DNA of 64,000 nucleotides. It comes from UBA1141 sp963665155. GTDB taxonomy: Bacteria; Chloroflexota; Dehalococcoidia; Lucifugimonadales; UBA3495. This document shows, in pieces, positions 46,079 to 53,813 of the stretch. The stretch lies in NCBI GenBank assembly GCA_963665155.2, contig CAXXFI010000001.1:434001-498000 (forward strand), given 5' to 3'. Every line of letters begins with the position of its first letter. Position 1 is the first letter of the stretch. Below the pieces are notes generated by a model that had not been told where the DNA came from, searched no databases, and worked only from the letters and a program-made list of their open reading frames with translations. Position numbers and translations under genes: made by a program.

Positions 46079-46358
46079 ATGGGCCGAATTCCAACCCTAA
46101 TAGCGGTGGATGTAATTCGAGCACTTGGGAATCTGGGATTTCAAACTGTTAGGCAGCGAAGTAGCCATATCAGAATGAGACATCCGGATCAAAGGGATGG
46201 TCACGGTGCCCGTTCATGCTGGACAGGACATTGGACGAGGACTGCTTCGAAAAATTCTTCGTGACGCCGAGGTAACGACCCAGGAGTTTTTGGCCGCCAT
46301 ACAAGATAGGGGAGATCCGTCGCATGGGCCGCTTACCGAGTTTTATCCGATTACTTAA
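46079..46358 (+). pseudogene. hicA: HicA-like toxin, one-base frameshift
   Basis: The frame from ATG 46079 reads IPTLIAVDVIRALGNLGFQT, then RQRSSHIRMRHPDQR with the catalytic His in S-S-H. One extra G in AGGGATG (about 46194) breaks the frame; removing it gives M-V-T-V-P-V-H-A-G-Q, D-I-G-R-G-L-L-R-K-I-L-R and a tail to TAA at 46356-46358. HicA is a double-stranded-RNA-binding-fold mRNA interferase. Restored size is 92 residues, with a longer tail than usual. If the indel is real the toxin is lost while the antitoxin remains. Confidence 0.8.
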
Positions 46359-46393
46359 TGTTAGTCTCCGACAAAAGGAGCTTCAAAGTCAAA

Positions 46394-47584
46394 ATGGCAG
46401 ACAATAAAATCCTTCTCGCTTACAGCGGCGGTCTGGACACATCGGTGGCTGTGCCCTGGCTGAAAGACAAGTACGGGGCCGAAATCGTTACCCTGACCAT
46501 AGACCTGGGTATGGTGGATCTGGAATCCATCCGGCAGCGGGCCTTGGCCGTGGGAGCTTCCACGGCATTGACCGTGGACGGCAGACAGGACTTGGTGGAA
46601 GGCTTCCTGTTCCCCGCTCTAAAAGCGGGTGCGATTTACGAGGGCCAATATCCCTTGGCCACCGCTTTGGGGCGACCGCTTATCGCCCGCTATTTGGTGG
46701 AAGCTGCCCGCCGTGAAGGGGCCTATGCCATTGCCCACGGATGCACCGGCAAAGGCAATGACCAAGTCCGCTTGGAGGTTAGCATCGCCGCCTTGGCACC
46801 CGACCTAGAGGTGATCGCTCCGATAAGGGATTGGGGAATGAGCCGGGACGAGGAGATCGAGTACGCCGAAGCCCGGAACCTGCCCATTAAAGCCAGGGAC
46901 AGCCGGTTTTCGACGGACGAAAATCTCTGGGGCCGCAGCGTTGAAGCCGGAGAGTTGGAAGATCCCTGGCAGGAACCCCCTGAAGAAGCTTATGCCTGGA
47001 CCCAGTCAGTTGCTGCTACCCCGGATGACCCGGCGTATTTAGAGATCCACTTCGACAACGGTGTGCCGACCAAGGTCGACGGCGAAAGCATGTCGGGTAT
47101 AGACCTGATCGATCACCTAAACACCCTGGCGGGGAACCACGGCGTTGGCCGGGTGGACCATGTAGAGAACCGGTTGGTGGGGATCAAATCCCGTGAGATT
47201 TACGAGTCTCCCGCAGCCACGGTGTTGCACGCCGCCCACCGGTCGTTGGAAACCCTGACTCTGAGCAAGGAGCAGGTCCGCACCAAAGAAAAACTGGCCC
47301 AAGAGTATGCGGAAATCGTGTACAACGGATTGTGGTTCACCGCTCATCGGCAAGACTTGGACGCCTACATAGCCAGCACCCAGCGCCACGTTACAGGCGA
47401 TGTGCGGGTGCGCCTGCATAAAGGTTCTTGCGTGGTGGTGGGACGCACTGCCCCCGAGTCTTTATACCAGTACCACCTGGCTACCTATGACCGGAGCGAC
47501 CAATTCGACCATAAGTCGGCAGAAGGGTTCATCCGCATTTATGGGCTGCCGGTGCGCACTCAGAACCAGGTGCAGGGAGACTGA
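46394..47584 (+). CDS. argG: argininosuccinate synthase
   Basis: Joins citrulline and aspartate with ATP. 396 residues. PP-loop LLAYSGGLDTSVAVPWLKDK at residues 6-25, the conserved AIAHGCTGKGNDQVRLEVSI, DENLWGRSVEAGELEDPW, and NRLVGIKSREIYESPAATVL. ATG 46394 matches the family start; an in-frame ATG at 46358 adds 12 unconserved residues. AAGGAG lies 13 bases upstream, somewhat far. It completes most of the arginine pathway in this region; argH, argF and argC are not in the window. Confidence 0.96.
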   Translation: MADNKILLAYSGGLDTSVAVPWLKDKYGAEIVTLTIDLGMVDLESIRQRALAVGASTALTVDGRQDLVEGFLFPALKAGAIYEGQYPLATALGRPLIARYLVEAARREGAYAIAHGCTGKGNDQVRLEVSIAALAPDLEVIAPIRDWGMSRDEEIEYAEARNLPIKARDSRFSTDENLWGRSVEAGELEDPWQEPPEEAYAWTQSVAATPDDPAYLEIHFDNGVPTKVDGESMSGIDLIDHLNTLAGNHGVGRVDHVENRLVGIKSREIYESPAATVLHAAHRSLETLTLSKEQVRTKEKLAQEYAEIVYNGLWFTAHRQDLDAYIASTQRHVTGDVRVRLHKGSCVVVGRTAPESLYQYHLATYDRSDQFDHKSAEGFIRIYGLPVRTQNQVQGD

Positions 47585-47627
47585 GTTCCGGTAAATTGAG
47601 CCTTAAAAGTTGATCGGTTATCGGGAA

Positions 47628-47960
47628 ATGCCATCCTCAAAACCTTTTGAGCAGTCTTCCAAACTAGGCCGTGTGGTTGATAGCTTGATGGCCTACGAGC
47701 CTGAAAAGATTATTCTCTTCGGCTCGGTGGCCCGTGGGGATGACGACGAATACAGCGACATCGACCTGATAATCGTGAAGGAGACAGAGACCCGGTTTAT
47801 CCAACGGCAGGTGGATGCCACCATGCTGGTGCCCGGCGATATTTCGGTTGACATATTCGTCTACACGCCGAAAGAATTTCAGAAAATGATCGAAGATAAT
47901 AGCCCTTTCATTGAACGGGTCCTTGCCGACGGAATTATTCTGTATGAAAACGCCCCTTGA
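47628..47960 (+). CDS. MNT-domain nucleotidyltransferase antitoxin
   Basis: 110 residues. Minimal nucleotidyltransferase motif ILFGSVARGDDDEYSDIDLI (G-S-x10-D-x-D) at about residues 30-50, followed by strand DISVDIFVYTPKEFQKMIED with the third acidic residue. In MNT/HEPN pairs this protein neutralises the HEPN RNase, in studied cases by polyadenylylating it. ATG 47628 is used; a TTG at 47610 is in frame. Its 3' end overlaps the HEPN start by 17 bases, so the two are coupled. Confidence 0.9.
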   Translation: MPSSKPFEQSSKLGRVVDSLMAYEPEKIILFGSVARGDDDEYSDIDLIIVKETETRFIQRQVDATMLVPGDISVDIFVYTPKEFQKMIEDNSPFIERVLADGIILYENAP

Positions 47961-48372
47961 AACGAGTAGACTTTGGTTGGCCCAAGCTGAGCATAGCCTC
48001 ACTGCAACGCAGGCATTGCTAGAATTGGGATTTTGGGCCGAAGCGTGTTTTCATTCCGAACAGACGGCTCAATTGGGGCTAAAGGCGTTTTTGTTTTTCA
48101 AGGGAAGGCGGTACGTAAACATTCATTCGGTCCGGGCACTAGCCTTGGAGTGCGGCAAAGAAGATTCTGATTTTTTGTCCTTCGAAGATTACGGGTTGTT
48201 TTTGGACCGGTATTATCTGACAACCCGTTATCCCGACGCATTGCCTGCCCCGGCTATCCCCTTTCAGTCCTTCTCCGAGAAGGAAGCTCGGCAGGCCGTG
48301 GGCTATGCATCGGAAATCGTTGAATCGATCAAGAATAAGATTCCATCCGAATCCGCAGATCTCGAGACGTAG
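47944..48372 (+). CDS. HEPN-domain toxin
   Basis: 142 residues, all-helical HEPN domain: LAQAEHSLTATQALLELGFW, AEACFHSEQTAQLGLKAFLF, the R-x4-H motif in RRYVNIHS (putative RNase site), and LTTRYPDALPAPAIPFQSF, with C-terminal helix QAVGYASEIVESIKNKI. Partner of the upstream MNT gene; together a toxin-antitoxin or defence-type module. Both frames are intact. Confidence 0.88.
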   Translation: MKTPLETSRLWLAQAEHSLTATQALLELGFWAEACFHSEQTAQLGLKAFLFFKGRRYVNIHSVRALALECGKEDSDFLSFEDYGLFLDRYYLTTRYPDALPAPAIPFQSFSEKEARQAVGYASEIVESIKNKIPSESADLET

Positions 48373-48450
48373 AGCACTTTTGCCGACCCACCGAAATCAG
48401 CATCAACCCTAGGCCACCCGGCGTTCCAATTGCCCACACCTGGAGGAAAC

Positions 48451-49623
48451 ATGACCGTCGCCAGCAGAATGATGGATCTGGGAACCGAGACCGCCTTTGA
48501 GGTATTGGCCAAGGCCCGAGCCCTGGAAGCCCAAGGCAGAGACATAATCCACATGGAAATCGGTGAACCCGACTTCGACACACCCGGCCATATCGTTGAA
48601 GCTGGGGTGCAAGCGCTCCGGGAAGGCTTTACCCATTATGGGCCCACGGCTGGATTGCCAGATCTTCGCCAGGCCATTGCCCGGAATAGCCGGGAAGTCA
48701 GGGGTATAGACACGGAGATGACCCAGGTGGTGGTCACTCCTGGCGCTAAACCCATAATGTTCTACGTTTTATTGGCCTTGGCCGAGCCCGGCGTGGAAGT
48801 TGTCTACCCTAATCCCGGGTTCCCCATATACGAGTCCATGATCAAGTTTGCTGGGGCAACCCCGGTGCCGATGGAGCTTCACGGCTCAACCGGCTACCAC
48901 CCGGACCTTCATGATTTAGCCCGGAAGATTACTGACCGCACCAAGCTGATCATCATCAATTCGCCGGAGAACCCCTGCGGATCGGTGCTGAGCGAGGCAG
49001 AGTTGCGGACGATTGCCCAGTTGGTTTTGGAGCGGGATGATCTCTACGTCCTCTCCGACGAGATTTATAAGGACATCATCTACTCCGGCGAGCATCACAG
49101 CATAGCGTCGTTTCCCGGTATGGCAGAAAGAACCATCATTCTTGACGGATTTTCCAAAAGTTACGCCATGACCGGTTGGCGTCTAGGCTACGGCATAATG
49201 CCCGAAGAACTGGTGCCTCACATCACCAAGCTTGCGGTGAACAGCGTATCCTGTGCTGCCTCCTTCAGTCAGAGGGCGGCTATAGCGGCCCTAGAAGGCC
49301 CCAGAGACGAGGTTGAGGCCATGGTAGCGGAGTTTGGGCTGCGACGCCGCTTTATAACCGACGGTTTGCGCAAGATCCCCGGGATCACCTGCCCAGAGCC
49401 CGAAGGCGCATTTTACGCTTTCCCCAGCATTAAGGAGACGGGAATCAGCAGCGCCGAGTTTGAAGAACGCGCCATGAACGAGGCTGGAGTTGCTCTATTA
49501 TCGGGGGCTGCTTTCGGGGAGTTTGGGGAAGGGTACGTACGCTTGTCGTACGCCAACTCCCAAGAGAACATTTTGAAAGCATTGGACCAACTGGATACTT
49601 TCGTACGGAGCATCAACAAGTAA
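48451..49623 (+). CDS. class I/II aminotransferase (aspartate aminotransferase-like)
   Basis: PLP fold type I, 390 residues. Motifs: HMEIGEPDFDTPGHIVEAGV, THYGPTAGLPDLRQAIA, NSPENPCGSVLSEAELR, LSDEIYKDIIYSGEHHS, and the PLP Lys in DGFSKSYAMTGWRLGYG. The N-terminal Arg and C-terminal Arg (G-Y-V-R-L-S-Y) bind the dicarboxylate. ATG 48451 has GGAGGAAAC upstream. It could be aspartate, alanine or aromatic aminotransferase. Confidence 0.92.
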   Translation: MTVASRMMDLGTETAFEVLAKARALEAQGRDIIHMEIGEPDFDTPGHIVEAGVQALREGFTHYGPTAGLPDLRQAIARNSREVRGIDTEMTQVVVTPGAKPIMFYVLLALAEPGVEVVYPNPGFPIYESMIKFAGATPVPMELHGSTGYHPDLHDLARKITDRTKLIIINSPENPCGSVLSEAELRTIAQLVLERDDLYVLSDEIYKDIIYSGEHHSIASFPGMAERTIILDGFSKSYAMTGWRLGYGIMPEELVPHITKLAVNSVSCAASFSQRAAIAALEGPRDEVEAMVAEFGLRRRFITDGLRKIPGITCPEPEGAFYAFPSIKETGISSAEFEERAMNEAGVALLSGAAFGEFGEGYVRLSYANSQENILKALDQLDTFVRSINK

Positions 49624-49690
49624 ACCATACCTGTCAAGCAAAACTTAAAACATAACCGTAAAACAGACCTGGATAGCCACAGGAGTGAAA

Positions 49691-50083
49691 ATGGCCGAGT
49701 GTAAAGTTGTTCATGCCAACGAGTTGGAAGTAGAAATAAGCTCCGGAGCGATGACCCGATTGGCCGGTGTATCCGAAAGTTTGGTAGGCTCCACAGGGAT
49801 TCACCTGGCCGTGGCTACGATACCACCCGGTTGCGCCTCCACTCCGCATTACCACGTCAACTGCGAATCGGCCATATACGTGAGCAAGGGAAAGGGCCGT
49901 TTTGTAATTGGCGACAACCTAGATAATCCACTGATCATAACCCAGGGAGACTTTATCTACGTTCCCGCCGAAGCTGTCCATCAGCCGGTGAACGATGGCG
50001 ACGAACCTCTGGAGTTGATTGTCGCCCGAAACACCCCGGTGGAGATCGTGGTTGAGGTAACGCCCCAGAAGGCCCAAGCCTAG
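49691..50083 (+). CDS. cupin-domain protein
   Basis: 130 residues. Single cupin: PHYHVNCESAIYVSKGKGRF (two His and the Glu ligand) and VPAEAVHQPVNDGDEPLEL (third His). ATG 49691 follows CAGGAGTGAAA; the GTG within that site is too close to be the start. A small metal-binding beta barrel whose function cannot be deduced. Same strand as the aminotransferase, 67 bases downstream. Confidence 0.88.
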   Translation: MAECKVVHANELEVEISSGAMTRLAGVSESLVGSTGIHLAVATIPPGCASTPHYHVNCESAIYVSKGKGRFVIGDNLDNPLIITQGDFIYVPAEAVHQPVNDGDEPLELIVARNTPVEIVVEVTPQKAQA

Positions 50084-50178
50084 AATCGCAGGTCGGTGCC
50101 ATTCTTGCCGAGGGAGGTTCGTGCGTTCATAGTGAGCCATACGGCTCGACAGGCCACCACGAATGGTTGGAGACTCCA

Positions 50179-50202
50179 AGACCGTTCGCCCTGAGCTTGT
50201 CG
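50179..50202. repeat. REP-like half-palindrome, copy 3
   Basis: AGACCGTTCGCCCTGAGCTT followed by GTCGAAGG, the same core as the copies at 20896 and 40194, here as a single arm. The 50084-50421 gap holds no gene. Confidence 0.75.
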
Positions 50203-50285
50203 AAGGGTGTGCCGCGAAAGTATGCTTTGACAGGATCACCGCGGGGAGATTTGGGAAAAGCCCTGGTCTAGAGTCGACTGGTTTC

Positions 50286-50314
50286 TTGAGCCGATGATGC
50301 TGTTAGGCTATACT
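50286..50314 (+). promoter_or_regulatory. sigma70-type promoter of acyl-CoA dehydrogenase
   Basis: TTGAGC (50286-50291), 17 bases, TATACT (50309-50314), about 105 bases before ATG 50422. Confidence 0.7.
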
Positions 50315-50421
50315 GGCGAGGCTCTCTGCGCTCGGGGACTAGAACATTGCGTTTTGAAGCAAGCCAACCGCAAATCTCGAGCCAACGCCCAAATTGATTC
50401 CCAAATAAACGGAGGAAGACA

Positions 50422-51582
50422 ATGGACCTGGGATTAAGCGAAGTTCAGCAAATGTTGAAAAGCAGCGCTCAGGAGTTCTTGTCCCAGGAATGTCCTTTAA
50501 CCCTGGTCCGCGAAATGGAAGACGATGCCCAGGGTTACACCGAGCAGCTATGGCGGCAGCTCGTAGCATTGGGCTGGACCGGCTTGGCTTTCCCGGAGCA
50601 ATACGGGGGGACCGGCGGGAGCTTTCTTGACCTGGCTGTATTGTTGGAAGAAATGGGTCGTAACCTGGTGCCCGGCCCCTTCTTTGCCACTGTGGTACTG
50701 GGCGGCCTCAGCGTTTTGGATGCTGGTACTGACGCCCAAAAACAGGAAATCTTGACCGGCATATGCTCCGGAGACCTGAAGATGACCCTGGCCCTCACCG
50801 AACCTTCGGCTACTTATGAGGCCTGGGGGATTGAAACCACCGCTCAGCAGGAGGGCGATAACTTTGTCATAAATGGCACCAAGCTGTTTGTGGCAGACGC
50901 CCACGTGGCCGACATCATGATTGTGGCCGCACGGACGTCCCCAATTACCTCCGAGGGCGACCCTTCTCAAGGAATCACTCTTTTCCTGGTGCCGGGTAAC
51001 AGTCAGGGACTTACCATCAATCCGCTGAGGACTATAAGCTCGGACCGCCAGTCTGAAGTCAGCTTTAGCGGTGTAAGCGTTCCGGCTGCTTCGGTGCTCG
51101 GGCAAGTGGGGTCGGGCTGGCCGGTAGTTCACCGGTCGTTGCAGCGGGCCATTGCTGGCAAATGCTTGGAAATGCTGGGCGGCGCCGATGCGGTACTGGA
51201 AATGACCCTGGAATACGTTAAGCAGCGGACCCAGTTTGGCCGGGCGATCGGCACCTTCCAGGCCGTGCAGCACCACTGCGCCAACATGGCCACTGACTTG
51301 GAAGGCTCCAGGAACATTATTTATCAGGCGGCATGGCAAATAGCTGAAGGCGGCGACCAAATGTCCGAGGGCGCCAGCGTCAGTGGGTCGGTTTCCATGG
51401 CCAAAGCCTGGATCAGCGGCGCTTATCACCGCATTTGCGAGTCGGCCCATCAATGCCACGGGGCCATCGGTTTCACCAAAGAGCATGACTTGCAACTCTT
51501 TACCCGCCGGGCCAAGGCTTTAGAGTTGACCTATGGTGACGCTAATTTTCACAAAGAATTCGCGCTTCAAAGTCTGGGTTAA
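50422..51582 (+). CDS. acyl-CoA dehydrogenase
   Basis: FAD flavoenzyme of fatty acyl or related acyl-CoA oxidation, 386 residues. N-terminal helices LGWTGLAFPEQYGGTGGSFL, the FAD/substrate region LALTEPSATYEAWGIETTAQ, the middle beta domain, then YVKQRTQFGRAIGTFQAVQH and the C-terminal QCHGAIGFTKEHDLQLFTRR. ATG 50422 has GGAGG eight bases upstream. Chain-length specificity is unknown; the subfamily resembles those with paired small and large subunits, but no partner is adjacent. Confidence 0.93.
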   Translation: MDLGLSEVQQMLKSSAQEFLSQECPLTLVREMEDDAQGYTEQLWRQLVALGWTGLAFPEQYGGTGGSFLDLAVLLEEMGRNLVPGPFFATVVLGGLSVLDAGTDAQKQEILTGICSGDLKMTLALTEPSATYEAWGIETTAQQEGDNFVINGTKLFVADAHVADIMIVAARTSPITSEGDPSQGITLFLVPGNSQGLTINPLRTISSDRQSEVSFSGVSVPAASVLGQVGSGWPVVHRSLQRAIAGKCLEMLGGADAVLEMTLEYVKQRTQFGRAIGTFQAVQHHCANMATDLEGSRNIIYQAAWQIAEGGDQMSEGASVSGSVSMAKAWISGAYHRICESAHQCHGAIGFTKEHDLQLFTRRAKALELTYGDANFHKEFALQSLG

Positions 51583-51701
51583 TTGCCCTATTCCAATGGT
51601 CTCCGGGACACCTAATTTCAGACAGGGCTGGTTGCTCCACCACTGGATTTTCCGAGCCACCGGTTGGTTGCGGGCACCGGTTTATTTTGGAGGCAAAAAC
51701 G

Positions 51702-52049
51702 GTGACTACTAGTCAGTGTATTTTCTGCACCATTGCTAGGGACTCGGCCCATGATTCGCCGATTTACCGGGATGAGCAGGTTTTTGTAGTCAAAGACATA
51801 AACCCCAAGGCACCGGTACACCTGCTGATAATCCCCAACATGCACCTTGCATCGTTGGCTTACATCGGCCCTGGGCAGGTGCCCATCATGGGCCAAATGT
51901 ACGTTGTGGCCGAGGAGATGGCCCGTCGTGAAGGCGTCACCCTGAGCGGCTACCGTCTGGCCTTAAATCAAGGCCAAGATTCAGGACAGGAAATCGAGCA
52001 CCTGCACATGCACTTGCTGGGCGGTCGCAGCTTGGGAACTATGGGTTAG
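51702..52049 (+). CDS. HIT family nucleotide-binding protein
   Basis: 115 residues of the HINT branch: CIFCTIARDSAHDSPIYRDE, APVHLLIIPNMHLASLAYIG, and the histidine triad EIEHLHMHLLGGRSLGTMG at the C-terminus. Likely a purine nucleoside phosphoramidase. The start is GTG 51702, since GGAGG at 51690 would be too near an earlier start. It is 27 bases upstream of the YqeK-like gene, probably in one transcript. Confidence 0.94.
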   Translation: MTTSQCIFCTIARDSAHDSPIYRDEQVFVVKDINPKAPVHLLIIPNMHLASLAYIGPGQVPIMGQMYVVAEEMARREGVTLSGYRLALNQGQDSGQEIEHLHMHLLGGRSLGTMG

Positions 52050-52076
52050 GCGGCATCTTTCCCAGAGCACTGTTTT

Positions 52077-52652
52077 ATGCAAGGACAGCAAGAACTGCTA
52101 GGCCGCATCCAGCGTAGGGTTGACGCTCTGCCGCTGGGCCTTCGCGACCATATTTACCGGGTCCGGGACATCGCCAAACAACTGGCCCCAAGCCACGGTA
52201 TCGACCCGGAAGTGGCCGCCTTGGGTATGCTGGCTCATGACGTAGCAAGGGCCATGACCGACGAGGAGCTGCTCGGCAAGGCAGGCGCATTGGGACTGCC
52301 CATAGGAACGGTGGAGAAGACAGTTCCCATACTCCTCCACGGCCCCGTCGGAGCTGAAATGCTTGCCAAAGAAGATGGTCTGGCCGACTCTTCAGTTCAC
52401 CAAGCAGTGTATTGGCACACCACGGCCCATCCTGACTTGGACCCCTTGGGCAAACTGGTGTTTCTAGCGGACAAGCTGGACCCTCAAAAGATTGCGGCAT
52501 ATCCCTACCAGCCTTATCTGAAGCAACTGGCTATGGAAGACTTGGACAAAGCGGTTCTGGAGTTTCTCAGCCGGGAGACCGTGTCTTTGGTGTCTCGTGG
52601 ATTGATGGTGCATCCGAAAGCTGTGGAGACGAGAAACCGTTTGCTGTCGTAG
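52077..52652 (+). CDS. YqeK-like HD-domain phosphohydrolase
   Basis: 191 residues. HD motifs: RDHIYRVRDIAKQLAPSHGI (first His), MLAHDVARAMTDEEL (HD), LLHGPVGAEML (His), AVYWHTTAHPDLDPLGKLVF then L-A-D-K-L-D-P (His and Asp). This order matches YqeK, a symmetrical Ap4A hydrolase of Gram-positive bacteria. The length fits. In a tandem with HIT, both genes may handle dinucleoside polyphosphates (inference). Confidence 0.88.
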   Translation: MQGQQELLGRIQRRVDALPLGLRDHIYRVRDIAKQLAPSHGIDPEVAALGMLAHDVARAMTDEELLGKAGALGLPIGTVEKTVPILLHGPVGAEMLAKEDGLADSSVHQAVYWHTTAHPDLDPLGKLVFLADKLDPQKIAAYPYQPYLKQLAMEDLDKAVLEFLSRETVSLVSRGLMVHPKAVETRNRLLS

Positions 52653-52893
52653 TAGCCGGCGTCGAGGATTGAAACGAGCAGGGCCTAGCGTCTCAGGGTT
52701 GCCTCCAAGGCCCGGTTTCCAGAACCCAATGGCGACCGCCGCCTAAATCTGGGGCCTAAACTTGGAATTGAAATCGTGAATGAAATTAATAACCCCAAAG
52801 TCCAAAATGACATCAAAGTACATAGTTGTTGGGGAATCAACTGGTTCGACTCATTAGTTGACTAGAACGATCAATTCGGACTAAGGTGGTTTC

Positions 52894-53214
52894 ATGCGAT
52901 TAAATATTACCGAGCGAGCTAAAGAGCACATTCAGAAAAAAGGCGGAAGGGCCACAGTTGACCTTATCTGCCTTTCCTCTTGAGCGGGCGAATCCGCAGA
53001 GGTATCGGTCGATACCAATATGGGCCGCAGGAACCTGAGTAATTATCAGGTCTTCAAGCAAGAGGGCGTAGAGTTCTTGGTGATGCCGGATTTAGCAAAA
53101 CATACCCGAACAATTGATGTCGATCTTAAATCGTTTTTATTTTTGAAGAACCTCAGCGCAACTTTGGAGCTTTCTGACGGGCTGGTCTTGGGCCGACGCG
53201 GTGTAATGGCCTGA
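52894..53214 (+). CDS. HesB-like / CC-Se-motif selenoprotein, paralogue 1 (in-frame UGA read as Sec)
   Basis: ATG 52894 (behind AAGGTGG) gives MRLNITERAKEHIQKKGGRA then T-V-D-L-I-C-L-S-S, TGA at 52981-52983 (residue 30), A-G-E-S-A-E-V-S-V-D, and continues to TGA at 53212-53214: 106 residues. The downstream half is similar to its tandem neighbour, which has TGA at the identical aligned codon within V-D-L-x-C-L-x2-U-x-G-x2-A-E-V-x-V. A SECIS-like hairpin follows. The fold resembles HesB/IscA-like small beta proteins, and the C-terminus (I-D-V-D-L-K-S-F-L-F) fits HesB-like selenoproteins. A redox role through Cys/Sec is inferred. Standard callers would annotate only the part from about 53020. 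Confidence 0.85.
53001..53016 (+). promoter_or_regulatory. bacterial SECIS hairpin, gene 1
   Basis: GGTATC, loop GGTC, GATACC: a perfect 6-bp stem starting 17 bases after the in-frame TGA, with the loop G at +24. Bacterial SECIS elements such as E. coli fdhF carry GGUC in the apical loop 16-37 bases after UGA. Confidence 0.8.
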
Positions 53215-53255
53215 GCTGGGCCGCTTACTAAGGCTAGCCTCAACAAGGAAAAGAT

Positions 53256-53690
53256 TTGGTCGCCTCACGTTTTATTAGGTGGCAAAATGAGCGCAGGCAT
53301 ACGCTGGACCCCCCAGAGGCAGGGCCCATCAACCTGACTGTGAGTGAAGCCGCCATTGCTCATATCAACAAGAGAGGCCAACAAGCCTTCGTCGACTTGA
53401 GTTGTCTGGACAAATGACTTGGTTCTCTGGCCGAGGTCACGGTCAGCACGTTTCAAGGCAGACGGGTAATCACGCGATATAAGTCGGTGACCTACGGCGA
53501 GACTGAAGTATTTGTATCGGTTGATGTGGCCAGATACCTTAAGAATCTCCACATATACCTGGATAAATTCCTGATGTTTCGGCTTCTCAAAGCCAAGGTG
53601 GTCTTGTCAAATGGGAGGGTGATGGGCGGAAACGTACCCAAAACCATTGGGACGATATCAAACCAGCCATGGGGGTGGCGTCCTCGGTAA
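53256..53690 (+). CDS. HesB-like / CC-Se-motif selenoprotein, paralogue 2 (in-frame UGA read as Sec)
   Basis: The frame is open from 53238 to TAA 53688-53690 apart from TGA at 53415-53417. It reads INLTVSEAAIAHINKRGQQA, F-V-D-L-S-C-L-D-K, TGA, L-G-S-L-A-E-V-T-V-S, then YGETEVFVSVDVARYLKNLH and IYLDKFLMFRLLKAKVVLSN. It aligns end to end with the preceding gene, TGA included. The start is uncertain: TTG 53256 (AAGGAA upstream) adds about 24 residues before the shared core and makes Sec residue 54 of 144. The two paralogues differ in the two residues before Sec (S-S versus D-K) but keep Cys four residues ahead. Confidence 0.82.
53427..53446 (+). promoter_or_regulatory. bacterial SECIS hairpin, gene 2
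   Basis: CTGGCCG, loop AGGTCA, CGGTCAG: a 7-bp stem (one G-U) starting nine bases after the TGA. The loop GG is at +18 and +19, the same loop and spacing that I know for E. coli fdhF (AGGUCU). Confidence 0.85.
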
Positions 53691-53736
53691 TCTGGCGAAC
53701 ACATCGCCCACAATGCCCCCGATAATATGACGAAAA

Positions 53737-53769
53737 GAAAGAGCCCCGGACTAGTTCCGGGGCTCTTTC
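53737..53769. terminator. strong bidirectional terminator
   Basis: GAAAGAGCCCCGGA (53737-53750) pairs perfectly with TCCGGGGCTCTTTC (53756-53769) around CTAGT. It is T-rich on both sides, so it ends the selenoprotein operon on the plus strand and the membrane-protein gene on the minus strand. Confidence 0.95.
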
Positions 53770-53813
53770 TTGTTTGGATCCTCCTTCAGTGTTTCTTCGT
53801 ATTTGCTTGGGGT

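Noticed and set aside
43611..53690. UGA reassigned to Trp throughout the genome
   Set aside because: Several intact genes end in TGA at the family length (for example argG at 47584), and Trp is coded by TGG everywhere else.
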